Below, piece after piece: positions 1 through 13,115 of a stretch of 64,000 bases of DNA. The translations under genes were made by a program, and so were the position numbers. This DNA is from Microvelia longipes (lineage: Eukaryota; Arthropoda; Insecta; Hemiptera; Veliidae). Location: the NCBI GenBank assembly GCA_018340805.1, contig JACMZG010000008.1, positions 74,896,389-74,960,388 on the forward strand. The letters run 5' to 3'. How positions within the stretch are numbered: the stretch's first letter is position 1; every line of letters begins with the position of its first letter. The notes under the pieces were generated by a model. The model searched no databases. It saw nothing but the letters and a program-made list of their open reading frames with translations, and had not been told where the DNA came from.

Positions 1-839
1 AAACAGTAAATTAATAGTAGAATGTTTAAAATACAAATCACAACACAAACAATCTGTGGGAAGCCCAAAACAATTGATTAATTATAACCTCAACTCCCTC
101 TTGTAGGAGGTTTCAATGAGGTTACACAGAGCCCCTGAGAGCCCTACTAAAAATGTCAGGCCTCTCAATGTATTAAGATAGGCTATGTCCCCTCTAGTAT
201 ATATCTCTATGAGATATGTAATGTTTACTTTTAAGTTAGGACAAAAAAGTATAAAATAAAGGGTATTATTTAGATATTAGTGTTACATTACACACAACTG
301 ACCATTAAACTAGAGTAACAGACAAAAAATTCCGTTTAAAACAAAAAAGGTAACAATGTTGTTGAATTACATTAAGTTCTAAACAAAGAACTGTTACTCT
401 AGTTGTTGTCCAAAGATCTATTTGATAGCAACCATGTACCTGGTTTTTGTTATTATTTATGTTAAGCCTTGAAAAAGATAAAATTAAATCGAAAGCATGG
501 CAAAATTAGTTTTATATATTATTTTGGACCTATTCCTTCTTAAACGCTTTATTAATTTAAAATAGAGTTTTTTGCTTATAAAATATAAATTAATAAATAA
601 ATAACAAATCTGTTTAATATAAAAATGAGAGTGATATATAAAATGAATATAATGCCAAGAAGTTAAAGGTAAAGATTATAGGTGAGAACAAGAGAGTCAT
701 AAATCACCAGATTAGAGAGCACAGCACGTTATAACAGCACAGCACGTTGCCATTGTTACCAACTGTAGCATAAAAAATACAGTACGTACCACCCACGCCA
801 AACCGTGCTATAAATAATGGACATCCGACGACAACCTAA
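1..839. other. AT-rich non-coding stretch
   Basis: I see no gene here. The sequence is AT-rich with stops in all frames. A 15-base motif (acagcacagcacgtt) occurs twice around 719-753. Nothing else is recognisable. Confidence 0.6.
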
Positions 840-990
840 TTTTCAACTTTTTTTACTTTCTCTCATTTATACCGTAGGTATAAAGGACATTTGTTGTTTT
901 AGCTAAAAAATCCGAACCGGGTTTCACCTAAACAATCCGTTTCCGGTGTTCTTAGGGTCTGAGTACTCTTCACTAAGTTGTCATGAAAAA
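840..990 (+). repeat. Family F repeat arm (partial)
   Basis: This starts with the family hallmark of a T-rich run, then ctcatttataccgtaggta, then a 'ccgaaccgggtttcac' block. The same order of blocks recurs at about 2.8, 7.0, 39.5, 40.5, 44.8, 46.4, 47.8 and 53.5 kb in either orientation. Only one arm is present, and it runs straight into a family E repeat. Confidence 0.6.
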
Positions 991-1202
991 GTTTTTTAAC
1001 CAAGAGGCCTTCGGCCCCTATGCCGCTCCGCGGCGTCGGCTGAAAGCGTGAAGTAGTTGTAAGCGTAAGGTAGTTGTACTTTGTCAGTTTGTCATATTAC
1101 TGGTTTATATAAGTGACATACTACCACGATATAAGCGAATTTTCAAATGTATTAATCAGAAAACGTGATTTGTTTACATTATGTCAATCAATGACATATT
1201 TG

Positions 1203-1206
1203 TTTG

Positions 1207-1259
<53 letters not shown>

Positions 1260-1266
1260 ATGTATG
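1203..1266. repeat. (CA)n/(TA)n microsatellite
   Basis: A run of CA dinucleotides passes into TA dinucleotides inside the family E repeat. Confidence 0.95.
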
Positions 1267-1612
1267 TGTCAATCAATAAAACCAAACTAATACTGATAAT
1301 AAAATTTAATTTCGTATTTTTGTGAGCCATACATAGTATATATAGTATACTAGTAGTATATATAGTATATGTGTAAAAAATGTCAGACCAATCTAAAAAC
1401 TATATCAAGCTTAGTGATTTTTTAAAATGTTTCTAGGGTCATTATTGTGGGTTAATGACGTCACACATATTTCATAAACTATATGGGGTTCGTGACATTA
1501 AGAAGATTGATTTTTATATCAAGTTTCATTTCGATCCGAGAAAGCGTTCGGTTCGAAAATGATCGTGTCCATAGAAACGTCTAGGAACAAAAATCTCGAA
1601 CCCACACATACA

Positions 1613-1624
1613 CACTACATATTA

Positions 1625-1690
<66 letters not shown>
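1613..1690. repeat. (TA)n microsatellite
   Basis: This near-pure TA dinucleotide run is flanked by inverted copies of 'cgtttcta/tagaaacg' (about 1573 and 1690), so it sits at the centre of a small palindrome. Confidence 0.95.
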
Positions 1691-1740
1691 GTTTCTATGG
1701 GACACGATCATTTTGTACCCGTTTTACGTTTTCGTACCCA

Positions 1741-2142
1741 TTTTGTAAAATTTGATAAGTTTATACTACTTGAATGAATACCTTGTGTTTTCTTATTAAG
1801 ACAAACCTTGACAGAAGGCAACACAAGAGCGATCAATTTCCATTTGAAATGCCCTAATGTTGTCAGTACCAATCACTGGTTCAATCTATTTAAGGCTTTT
1901 GGGTTCTAAAACATTTCTTACATAGAGACATGCAAGCGTGTACAAGACATTGAAATCATGCCAGATATCCAGTATTTATTTCTTTTAAAACTAAATATAG
2001 TTTTAAAGAGTTTCTTTAATTTTTCTTACAAACTAAAAAAAAAAAATAAACGGGTTAAAATAGTCTAAATACTTGGAAAAGTATTTAAAAGTTTCCCCAA
2101 GAATTCCGAGTATATCAAATTCATACAATGAGACTTTATTAA
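1741..2142. other. AT-rich spacer
   Basis: I see no gene and no repeat here that I can match elsewhere in the window. Confidence 0.5.
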
Positions 2143-2620
2143 TAGTCCAAGCGCCAGGCCTAAAAAATGTGACTCATTTTAAACTATACTTCAAACCAAA
2201 TTTTTCCGAAAGTATATTAAATTATAAAGGAAAAGCATAGTCTGCCTATTCAGAGCAGAGCCCTTCATATAAATGCGCTCGCTCAAAATATTAAAAAATT
2301 GTGCAAATACAAATTTACATGCAATAAGCGGTTCCCAGTAGGTCGCAAAACATGAAGAGAACATCTTTTAAAGGTGATACAATTTTATTAAAAACGAGTA
2401 TTTTATCATCACAATTAGATGGATGCAATCAAAGTTATGGCTCTTTCAAAAACACTGGTTCTAAATGGAACCACTCTTTCAAAAAATGGTTAATTTATGC
2501 AAAGTCAGCGAATTTGTTTGGAAAATATTGGCTTTTTGTGCAAAAAGATATATTGTCAGAAAAATTTCGTTTGAAGTAGTACAAAATGAGTCACATTTTT
2601 TAAGGCCTGGATCTTGGACT
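2143..2620. mobile_element. MITE-like element J, copy 1
   Basis: Its ends are inverted copies of a motif of about 50 bp: agtccaag..ccaggcc, then aaaaaatgtgactcatttt, ending in acttcaaac. The right end is the reverse complement of the left with few mismatches. The element is about 478 bp and has no transposase. A second copy is at 38797-39279. The small open frame inside is not conserved coding. Confidence 0.65.
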
Positions 2621-3095
2621 TTTTGTCTCGGATAGACTCACCCGATCTAGTAAAATATTACACATTCCACAATTATGTTAGAGCAGTTGTCAGCAACAAA
2701 ATTGATTTAAAATATAGAAAAATGTAAAAGAGCCTTAGTTTAAAATAAATGGAAATAATATTCTTTCTCGGTGTTTTAAGGTGAGCAGAAATAGAGTTAG
2801 CCGAAAAGGACAAAATGTTAAATTTTTACTTTTCCTCATTTATGCCATAGGTATATAGGAAAAGTATTGCGTTTGCACTAAAAATCAGAAACAGAATTTC
2901 AAGTGAATTATCTGTTTTAGGAGTTTTTACTAAGTTGTCTATCCCTATGTGTGTGTTAAGTGTGTTTATCAAGTTGTATGTTCGTATTTTTCGAAATATT
3001 ACCAAAAACTACACAGCAACAAAGTTAATTTTACTTGTATACAAGAATCTTAAGTATATTACAATAGATCTTTATCTTGTAAATTTTTATGAAAT

Positions 3096-3378
3096 TAGTA
3101 AAAACTAATAATAATAATAATAATGCCCGTTTAGAGCCTTGCGGCTCATCAGGGATAACCCCTGCGGGAACCACCTCGGGTGGTAGTAGCAACCGTTACG
3201 CTCAAAGTGTATTCTAAAGTTGGCGATAATTTATCTAAACTGAGATTATAATTTATAATCTTCTATAAACTGAGAGCGTAACCTGGGATGCGACCCAGAC
3301 CTCCGTGGGTGTCAAAGGTCAGTGTAAAGACTAACGCCTTAACGACCTCGGCCACGGAGGCGGCTAGTAAAAACTAAT
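3096..3378 (-). mobile_element. tRNA-derived SINE, copy 1, with target site duplication
   Basis: The element body spans about 3110-3364 on the minus strand. It has a pol III box A-like sequence (TGGCCGAGGTCGTTAAGG, complement of 3337-3354), as in Leu/Ser-type tRNAs. It has a box B-like sequence (complement of 3285-3301) and ends in an (ATT)n tail at 3110-3123. A 14-bp direct repeat, tagtaaaaactaat, flanks it at 3096-3109 and 3365-3378. Copy B of the surrounding block (near 39800) has the uninterrupted site. A related copy is at 48606-48856. Confidence 0.85.
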
Positions 3379-3528
3379 TATTATATAAAATGATGACCGC
3401 CATGTTGAATTTTTTGGAAGCATTTTTTGGAACCGACTGTTTTTCTATATAAACCTCCGTATTTAAACGGTGTAAACGGCAACTTTTTAACGTAGAACGG
3501 AGGAGGGGGGATTGGAATTATAAGTTAA

Positions 3529-3710
3529 AAATCAGGTACGGGGTACCGCCGATCTTAACATCAGAATATCGGCTTCGCTTCGCTCGTCCTCAGAATATAC
3601 AATTCGCCAAATTCAATAGTAGGACATGCGAAGCGAGTCTTCAGACAATAAAAGCATCCGTTTCATTCTCAGCGATCACCCATCCAGGCACTGACCATGC
3701 TGGATGTCAT
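3529..3710 (-). repeat. Family D segment with partial 5S rRNA-like motif
   Basis: This begins with the small palindrome ggtacggggtacc and continues with cgcttcgctcg hairpins. It ends (read on the minus strand) in GGTCAGTGCCTGGATGGGTG (complement of 3677-3696), which resembles box C of 5S rRNA genes. The box A side is missing in this copy. Confidence 0.6.
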
Positions 3711-3715
3711 TTTCA

Positions 3716-4060
3716 GTATTTTTCAAAATAAATGCTCTAAAACCTTTAAAGATAACTGACTAAGCTTAAAGATAAGTAACTAAGCTTTAAACTAGTGCAA
3801 ATAATAGTGCGTACTGCTAATTTTAGAGGCATAGTTTTGTATAACTGACTGGATAATTATGCGCATTTCCTTTGAAAAATACAGACAAAGTGAGTTACGA
3901 GCAGTGCTTGACAATTGAATAACTGCTTAGGTACTAAAGCATGAACCGAAACCTTAAGCAAGAAATGGGTTAAGCACGGAAACACGCATTCTAAATGAAA
4001 TTCGCCCTAAACTATAACTAAAACTATAATAAGTATAGTTATAAACTTATATAATGTAAA
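3716..4060. other. AT-rich spacer with a dispersed repeat fragment
   Basis: There is no gene. The stretch around 3905-3965 (cttaagcaagaaatggg side) is an inverted match to about 34970-35030, so part of it is a dispersed repeat. Confidence 0.45.
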
Positions 4061-4269
4061 AACTAAAAAAAAATTCTCATTGCAACCAGGAATGTTGTTA
4101 AGCACAGAAACACACATCCAAAAGGAAATTCGCCCAACATGCGGACCACCGCGCCAGATTTTATCCTGGACCAAGCTTCTATACACGGTAAAGGCACATA
4201 AAAAATAGGATAAGAACAAATCTCCACCTCCTAAGTTAAGTGGCCAAATAGTGACTATCTTCCAACTGG

Positions 4270-4844
4270 AATTAAAGAAAGTCTTCAGCCTCTTGGCTGT
4301 ACTACCGCTCTGACAATGACCTAATGGACAATGATTAAATGGTGCCAAAATTTGCGCAAGACCGGCCTTGCCGCTCAGGGGGTGCTTCACGGCCCTTAAT
4401 GACTCCCAGTGGCAGCCTATATTACTTTGTAATATTACTAGTTTATGAAAGTGGCAAACTGCCACGGCATAACCGAAATTCCAAATGTATTAGTAAAAAA
4501 AACTTTGTTCACATAAAGTTACATAAATCAATCGATAAAATCGGAATTTATGTAACTCAAAATGTAACGTCGAACTTTTGTTTACCAAACATTGTTATAG
4601 ATGTGTATACAATTTCAGCCCGATCAAATAATTTTTAGAGGTAATTGATATTTGCTGAGTCATTACTATGTGGTTAATAACGGCAAAATGATTTCATAAA
4701 CATTATCGTTTTGAATATTAATGAGAGTGTTTTTGTACCATGTTTCTTTTAGATCAGAAAAAGCATTTTTAAGTTAGAACTTAAGCGTGCTATAGAAAGG
4801 TCTAAGAAAACGAATTGCGAATATAGACATACACACACACACAC

Positions 4845-4928
<84 letters not shown>

Positions 4929-4935
4929 TGCTAAA
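4270..4935 (+). repeat. Family E repeat, diverged copy
   Basis: The order of blocks matches the copy at 993-1740: a GC-rich opening, a 'gtggcaaactgccac' palindrome near 4450, an open AT-rich part, and a 'gctatagaaaggtctaag' block ahead of (CA)n/(TA)n. Open frames here (for example 4007-4465 minus and 4339-4638 plus) overlap one another and show no domain. Confidence 0.5.
4828..4925. repeat. (CA)n/(TA)n microsatellite
   Basis: A short CA run is followed by long TA runs at the end of a family E repeat. Confidence 0.95.
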
Positions 4936-5560
4936 AATAGAAATAACAACCACTTGATAGACATCATTATATTTTATTTTAACTAAAAATAGACAAAGTA
5001 TTTTCATAGGGAATGAATGGAAGTTTATTCATGCTTTCAAGAAATAAATATGACAACAATTATTTTGGCTTCTTAGCCAAGAACTACATACGTTTTCCTA
5101 CTAAATTTAATCATGTATGAAATCTTTATGGGCAGAATTAGATACGGTGTGGAATATTTTCTTCATAAAATCTTAATTTAAATGTTATTATGCTTAAAAA
5201 CAGTTAGAAAATAATTATCTCAGATATCAGATAAACCATTGCAGAATAATCTGTCTAGAATCAGCAGAGTGAAAACTTTAATTTACAAATAGTTTATTCT
5301 ACTGAAAGAATGTAACTAATGTTTATGTTAAATGTTAAAAACAACGATTTAAAGTTGATCATTCTCATTTATTATCATTTAAAGTTAATCTACCTTTAAA
5401 TCTACCTTGGTTTGTTGGTTTGTTTGAACCTACAGGTACAAAGAAATTCTTTACCAATATTTTGTAGCTATATACAAATAAATTGTAACTATATATTTTG
5501 TTCTTTATATCATCCAAAAGTATATTATAATAAATAAAGATTAGATTAAACAATAAACTA
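4936..5560. other. AT-rich spacer
   Basis: I see no gene, RNA or matched repeat here. Confidence 0.5.
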
Positions 5561-5564
5561 AACG

Positions 5565-6030
5565 TACTGAAAAGAAAACTAGATAAGAATTTAAGCCTAC
5601 AAAAAAAATTATAAGTGAAAATTTACTAAAATAAACTAGATAAGAATATAAACCTACAAACAATTTACTAGCGGAAATTTACTAAAATAAACATATAAGA
5701 ATACAAACCTACAAAAAAATTAAAGTAAAAATTCACTAAAAGAAAACTAGATAAGAATATAAACCCATAAAAAACAAAGTGAAAAACTCGCAAAAAGAAA
5801 ACTATATAAGCCTACAAAAAAACTTATAAGTGAAAATTCACTAAAATAAAACTAAATAAGAATATAAACCCACAAAAAAACAAAGTGAAAAAATCACAAA
5901 AAAAACTATATAAACCCACAAAAACTAATAAGTAAAAATTCACTTAAAGGAAACTAGATAAGAATATAAACCTACAAAAAAACTTAGAAGTGAAAATTCA
6001 CTAAAAGAAAACTAGATAAGAATAACACAA
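5565..6030. repeat. Degenerate ~58-bp tandem array
   Basis: About eight copies of a unit built from aaaactagataagaatata, aacctacaaaaaaa and aagtgaaaattcactaaa. Unit length varies through dropped segments. Confidence 0.85.
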
Positions 6031-6780
6031 AAACCCTTTAAAAGTATAACATTTTATAACAATATTACATTCTCATAAAAATATACTTAAACAGTTAAAC
6101 AGACCTTGAAAGAATTTGGGTCAGGGAGAGAGAAATGTATACGACGCCCTACATAAGTAGCCCTTTTACGCACAGACCCCCCCCCAACAATCCTCAAATA
6201 CTTAAGTTAAAACACTTTTAACAAACTTCTCAACCATCACGGCACTACTACACACGTATAAATATTTTTCTGTAGAATTCGACATGAAAGAACTATAAAG
6301 CTTTCACATATTCAACAGCTTTTAACTAGATTACCTCGTGTTTTCCTTCTCTCTCTCTCTCTCTCTCTTCTTTATGTTAATGAAGAAAAACAGACAGATA
6401 AACAAAGTTATTTCTTTAAGTGTAAAACGAACAGAAAAATTATTGGGTTAAGACAAAATTATAATATTCTCAAAATTATTAAAAGAAAAAATAACGAAGA
6501 AACTAAAAGAAAAAAACTAAAACTACTCACTGACTACGGCAAAAATATCTGTCTCTTACTTTAAATTTGCATAGAAAATTATTTAATCTAATTAACTTAT
6601 TTTACCAATTTATTTTAAGTACTAAGGGACAAACTAAGTAGGAATTAACAAAGTCACTCCCAAATAAACAACAGAATAAATAGTAACTAAACATTTTGTT
6701 AAATACAAATTGATTTTTTTAAAAAACGCAAACAAGTAATCCGATACAAATTAAACAAAAGTTGATAATGCATGCTAAAT
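6031..6780. other. Spacer with a short (CT)n run
   Basis: A CT microsatellite lies at about 6346-6369 and a C-rich run near 6175. No gene is visible. Confidence 0.6.
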
Positions 6781-6799
6781 CTCAATCCAATCGCATCAT

Positions 6800-7112
6800 T
6801 TATCCGCGATTTATGATTTTTCGTAATTTTCGCTGAGTCATTATTGCCGGTTAATGACGCCATAAAAAATATTTTCCGACTTGCACAACTACAGTGGTAG
6901 ACCGATTTTTGTACAAAGTTTCAACTCACTGAATGAATACACTAGGAGCTACGATGATAACAGACACACACACACATACAGACAGACAACATTTTGAAAA
7001 CTATTCAGGAGGCCTTTAAAACACCTGAAACGGATAATTCTTGGTTTCATCCCGGTTTCGGATTTTTTTGCGAAGCACAATACCTACATACCTACGGTAT
7101 AAATGAGGAAAA
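6800..7112 (-). repeat. Family F repeat arm (inverted orientation)
   Basis: Blocks in reverse order include ctgagtcattattgccggtt, gagctacgatgataacagac, a CA run, and 'tacctacggtataaatgagg' followed by aaaagtaaaa at the outer end. Confidence 0.7.
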
Positions 7113-8600
7113 GTAAAAATAAAATTGAAATACGTCACATTGAAATTTAAAATTTAACTGCCAAACCAAACTATTAAAACGATTATATGATAATAAATTC
7201 ATTGGATAACTTTCAAGTTAATCTGAAAAATTATAATAAATTTAGAGCTAAGATTTAACTGACACGTATAAATATATATATTAAAAATGAACTAGTAGTT
7301 CAGGCTGTACGTTCTGGAACAGCTAAAAATCATAACTATTTAAGTTAGCTTTAAATCCTTAAGATTTGAAAGAAAATCGGTTCACACTGTCGTGAATGTC
7401 CTAAATAAGCAAATACGATAATTCTTGAAGGAGAAGATTATATAAACATAAACCTCAAAAAAATGTTTAATTCTTTAAATAATAAATAAACCGATTCATC
7501 ATATCAAAACCTTACACTGTAAGATATGGTTTAAATGTAGTATCAACATTTCTATGACGTCAAAGATAGGGTCAATAATTATTTTTACATAAAGTAGGTC
7601 TTTTAACCTCTAAAATATCATCACCTTATTACAGTTCAAATTCAAAACCTCGTGGCAGATAAAAGTTTTGTGCATTAATATAGCCCGATTCCAATATTTA
7701 AGTATACAATTTTCAAACATAAAGGATAATTTAATATTAAAATTTTCAAAATATACCGTATCGGTGTTTTAATCAAAACTTAACTAATAGAGAAAAAAGT
7801 TATAAAACTTTTAGAAGTAAATATTTCTGAATTTTAAAGGACCAGATTCTTTAAAAAAAGTTTAAAGAAAATTGAGCATACTATAAAAGTGCCCCCTTCC
7901 CGGACAGAGATGCTATTAGATAAAAATGATAAAATAATCCTTCGAAGAAAAGTCAAATTTATAAAAATGTTATCTTCTTTGAAGAAACGAGTGCTAAAAG
8001 GTTATGGCCTGAATTGGAGTGATCTAAAAGATTCAAGGTCTTAGTTTGCTTATTCAGGAATGACCTAGTTCTTGAACCCTCAGACTCGTCCTTAAAGACA
8101 GGAAAATGTTCTAGTCATTCTGAAGTCTTCAACAATATCCTTTGATATTAAGAAAACTTGATCCTTCTTGACCTATAAAGGAAAAATAAACTAGATCATT
8201 TATCAAGGATTTTCCGAGAGGTTTAGTGTCATCTTAATATCATAATTTTTTAGAGGGCAATGCCTTAAGAATTTCTCTTTCTATTTAAACCCAAGTTAAA
8301 AAATGTTACTTTTTAACAGTTTACAAAAAATTATAAATTAATTAAAATTATAATCTAACATTTTTTGTACCGATGTTGGCATGAGGTGGAGGGGGAAGGG
8401 GCGCGCTCGGTCTAAACCAAGTATTCTTTTCCTCCCACATTTTTGGCGCGCTGTCAACTGACTTTAGCCGTGTGTTATATTATAACGCTAAATAACCCCA
8501 GTTTTATTTGAAATACAACAGAAAACACAAATTCGGTCCTAAGTTCATTCTTTGCAGTTTGATTTTCACTTTCAGCAGCTAGATGTAAGATATAATTTCA
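7113..8600. other. AT-rich stretch without recognisable features
   Basis: There is no open frame of note and no domain. A TGACGTCA palindrome occurs at 7555-7562. A purine-rich patch (aggtggagggggaagggg) lies near 8383-8400. Confidence 0.5.
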
Positions 8601-8602
8601 TA

Positions 8603-9116
8603 CATGCAGTTGCATTAGAACATATCTGCAGCTGAATTAGAACATATCTGCAGCTGAATTAGAACATATCTGCAGCTGCATTAGAACATATCTGCAGCTG
8701 CATTAGAACATATCTGCAGCTGCATTAGAACATATTTGCAGCTGCATTAGAACATCAGCAGCTGCATTAGAAATATCAGCAGCTGCATTAGAACATATCT
8801 GCAGCTGCATTAGAACATATCTGCAGCTGCATTAGAACATATCTGCAGCTGCATTAGAACATATATGCAGCTGCATTAGAACATATCAGCAGCTGCATTA
8901 GAACATATCAGCAGCTGCATTAGAACATATCTGCAGCTGCATTAGAACATATCAGCAGCTGCATTAGAACATATCTGCAGCTGCATTAGAACATAGCAGC
9001 TGCATTAGAACATATCTGCAGCTGCATTAGAACATATCTGCAGCTGCATTAGAACATATCTGCAGCTGCATTAGAACCTGCATTAGAACATATCTGCAGT
9101 GCATTAGAACATATCT
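8603..9116. repeat. 22-bp minisatellite with CAGCTG in each unit
   Basis: The unit gcagctgcattagaacatat(ct) is repeated about two dozen times. I count about 21 intact CAGCTG E-box hexamers. Variants carry c/t changes, 'cag' for 'ctg' before the core, and a few shortened units. Confidence 0.95.
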
Positions 9117-9214
9117 GCTATTAGGACCCACTAGGATAAAACTTAATTTTCCAATAGTATTAGCCTAGAAGATATTTGTTTCTTTCTTGCTAATCTTCAT
9201 TTGCTCAACAGTAA

Positions 9215-9905
9215 AAAAAATTAGGTACAGAGTACCTCGAAACTTCGGATTCGCTTCACTCATTCTTGCCACTTTGATCGTCCTCAGAATATAAAAATAG
9301 CCTAATGTATGTTCAAACACGCTTCGCTCGTCCTCAGCCAATGAAAACATCAGTTTAATCCGCAGTAGTTACCCATCCAGCTACTGACCTCACTGGATGC
9401 AGCAAGAACTGCAGATATACTAGCACCATTGAAATGAAACTTAGTATACATATTTATTACCTAAAGTACTACACTCGTGTCAATTTTAACTCAATTAAAG
9501 AAATATGCATGTCATTCGATAAAAATTAAACTACTGCTGATAATAAGATGAAACTTGGTATATTTGTTGGTCTTATATAGTACTACATCCGAGCTAAATT
9601 TTACATCGATCCAATAACTTCCGTGTTTTATACATTTTGAAATTTTGGCTGAATTATTAATGACAGCTGATGACATCATCAAACGAATATTTTTCTAGTA
9701 GCATTAATAGACCCAAGGTAAAATATTTGCACTAAGTTTCAAAACTTTAGCAGACATACACCCACATATACAGACACATACAACTTTGTAAAAACAAACC
9801 AAAGTCGTAAAAACGTCTAACACGGAGGTTTAGGATCACATTTTCGAATATTTAGAGTAAACACAATGCTTGTTCTGTATACCTACGGTATAAATACTCC
9901 ACAGT
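9215..9905 (-). repeat. Family D/F composite repeat with 5S-like segment
   Basis: The left end is ggtacagagtacc (a small palindrome), followed by cgcttcgctcgtcctcag hairpin motifs. A 5S-like segment is at about 9366-9408. A long AT-rich body ends in the family F terminus tacctacggtataaat at about 9890. This is one of the longest copies of the family (about 690 bp). Confidence 0.6.
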
Positions 9906-10006
9906 CTAGTAATATAATAGACCAATATGCTACAGAAAGATAATTCGTCTATATTTATTATGAATAAACTAATTTGATTGAATTAAAAACTCATGGATTT
10001 GATAGA

Positions 10007-11570
<1,564 letters not shown>

Positions 11571-11574
11571 CAAC

Positions 11575-11655
11575 ACAAGAGAAGTGAAACTTTGTACAAA
11601 AATCAATTTTTAAGTCTAGTTTTGCTATTCGGAAAATAGTTTTTATGACGTCATT
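11575..11655 (+). repeat. Family F fragment
   Basis: It has the blocks gtgaaactttgtacaaaaat, gctattcggaaaata and a TGACGTCA palindrome (11646-11653) in family order. Confidence 0.6.
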
Positions 11656-11878
11656 AACATAATAATGACACAGAACACACATATAATGACAAAGAACATT
11701 TTTTACGATTGCATAAAACTCGGAAAATAATAGGAACGTTTTAAAATGGTCAGACATGTTTAAAAAAACAAACAAAAATATAAATAATTTCTGACACAGC
11801 TCCTGGTATTAAATCCCAGTATCTAAAACAGGCAATAGACAATCGAATTAAACCTTTGACTTATATTAGTAATCTTCT

Positions 11879-12809
11879 TCTTTTTTTTAAACAAGTTCTT
11901 TATTGGCAAAAGTATACAATATTTATTTTGTGTTAACCGGAGCCATATTTTATTTATTGATTTGGGGTGATTTGTGCCTCTTTATTTTTATTTTATTTAT
12001 TAATTTTGGTATTAAATTTGGTTATTTTTTGGGGTGTGAGAGGTTTGTTTGGGTTAAGGATAATTTCCAATTTTTTGGTTTGGGTATTTTGATTTTTATT
12101 TTTTTTGCAAAAATGATATTTTTGATGGTGTTTTGAATAGGTTTGTATTGTAAAGGGATTTTGCAGGAGTGTCAAAGAGGGTTTCCTATGCAGTCTGTGG
12201 ACTGACTTTTGATGAATCAACCTGGCATTTGCCTGTAAAATTGAGGGAAACCACAGAAAACCTCAATTAGGTTGATCGGACACGCGGGTCCTGGGTGTAA
12301 AGGTTATATTATTTTTTTATTTTTTTTTACGTTTGGGGGTTTAGTTGTTAGGGTTCGTTTTCTAGATTTGTTGAGGCTAAGGGGAATAGTTTATTTTATT
12401 TACGAATTGAAGTGTATTTATTATATTTTTTAATTTTGAGAAGAGTAGAGTCTTGATTTTTTCAGTCTTGTCTTGGATGTCTTGAATTTTGACTTTCTGA
12501 TATAATTTTGATCATTCTGTCTTGTATTTGGGACAGTCTAGTAGAATATGTTCTACGGTCTCGTCTATTAAGGGGCATGTGTGGCATACTGGGGAGTCGC
12601 TTAATCCTATCTTGTAATGGTATTGTATGCATCTCGCGTGTTGACTTCTTAATCGGTTAATTTTTACGATATCTCCTCTTGTTAATCTTGATTTCCAGAA
12701 CCATGGTTTGGCAGGAACTTTCTTGATGATTTCTTTGAAAGTTTTACCTTTTTCAGGTTCTTCGTGGAGTTTGATATTGAAGTCTTCTAACATTTTCTTT
12801 TTTGATATT
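11879..12809 (-). mobile_element. LINE A, 3' part (C-terminus, 3' UTR, poly(A))
   Basis: This is the 3' portion of a minus-strand non-LTR retrotransposon whose upstream part continues at 17389. On the minus strand, the ORF2 C-terminus (12809 down to about 12378) is followed by a 3' UTR. The UTR ends in AATAAAGAACTTGTTT and an A-run at 11880-11890, a polyadenylation signal and tail. The two halves are separated only by the Ty3 element, with one 5-bp target duplication. Confidence 0.8.
12378..12793 (-). pseudogene. LINE A ORF2 C-terminal domain, one in-frame stop
   Basis: The frame encodes a C-terminal zinc-binding-like motif after the RNase H domain. Spacing is CHTC ... H ... C, seen as 'PVCHTCPLIDETVEHILLDC', preceded by a basic 'KINRLRSQHARC' stretch. 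This is typical of LINE ORF2 proteins that carry RNase H (I/R1/LOA-type groups). A single TGA interrupts the frame at about 12509-12514; the same frame then stays open to about 12378. The reading frame is continuous with the RNase H segment beyond the Ty3 insertion when the insertion and one target duplication are ignored. Confidence 0.75.
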
Positions 12810-13006
12810 TGTCATGTTTCCAAGATTTAAATTATTACTTTTGTTTATGTTTGTGTTACTATGACAACTATATAGTTTTCAGTTTGTTTGTTATATTATT
12901 AAAAAAATGGTTTTTGTGTTGAATTCTTAAAATCTACATTGAACTCTTATTATAAATGATTAGTTCATATTATATAATATTGTATTATGTACTTAGATAC
13001 ATAACA
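12810..13006 (+). repeat. 5' LTR of the Ty3 element
   Basis: This is a 197-bp long terminal repeat, TG...CA, identical by eye to 17192-17388. It has no obvious TATAAA box. AT-rich with ttatataatattg near its end. Confidence 0.95.
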
Positions 13007-13007
13007 G

Positions 13008-13025
13008 TGGCGCAGTGCGGTATTG
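13008..13025 (+). promoter_or_regulatory. Primer binding site
   Basis: The sequence tggcgcagtgcggtattg starts one base after the LTR. It resembles the TGGCGCAGT primer sites that insect elements such as 17.6 match to tRNA-Ser. The tRNA identity is from memory. Confidence 0.7.
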
Positions 13026-13115
13026 GATTTAGAATAATCGGTAATCGTTTGGTTAATTCGGACTTAATAATTTCAGTAAGTATAAAAGCGAATTAATTAT
13101 ACATACACTGTCATT

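Larger units (their letters stand above)
993..1740 (+). repeat. Family E repeat with embedded microsatellites
   Basis: The copy opens with a GC-rich part containing short palindromes (aggccttcggcc; gccgctccgcggc). It then carries the family core (accacgatataagcgaattt), a TGACGTCA palindrome at 1456-1463, and a block reading cgtttctatgggacacgat next to (TA)n. Other copies lie at about 4.3, 19.4, 30.0, 33.4, 42.7 and 44.1 kb. There is no coding capacity; it looks like a non-autonomous dispersed repeat. Confidence 0.55.
2143..3701. repeat. Composite block, copy A (SINE-containing)
   Basis: This block is nearly identical to 38797-40163. In order it holds element J, a unique linker, a family F arm (2810-2990), a SINE (absent from copy B), and a family D segment with a 5S-like motif. 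Homology begins exactly at the left inverted repeat of element J in both copies and the left flanks differ, so this looks like a composite mobile unit rather than a simple segmental duplication. Confidence 0.75.

Noticed and set aside
3110..3364. Possible tRNA gene on the minus strand (box A and box B present).
   Set aside because: No acceptor stem, an (ATT)n tail and a flanking target duplication show a SINE, not a tRNA gene.
4007..4638. 152-codon minus-strand and 99-codon plus-strand frames.
   Set aside because: They overlap in opposite directions within a dispersed repeat and match no domain I know.
11903..12136. Hydrophobic 77-codon plus-strand frame resembling a membrane protein.
   Set aside because: It is antisense to the T-rich 3' UTR of LINE A; hydrophobicity comes from the T-rich strand.
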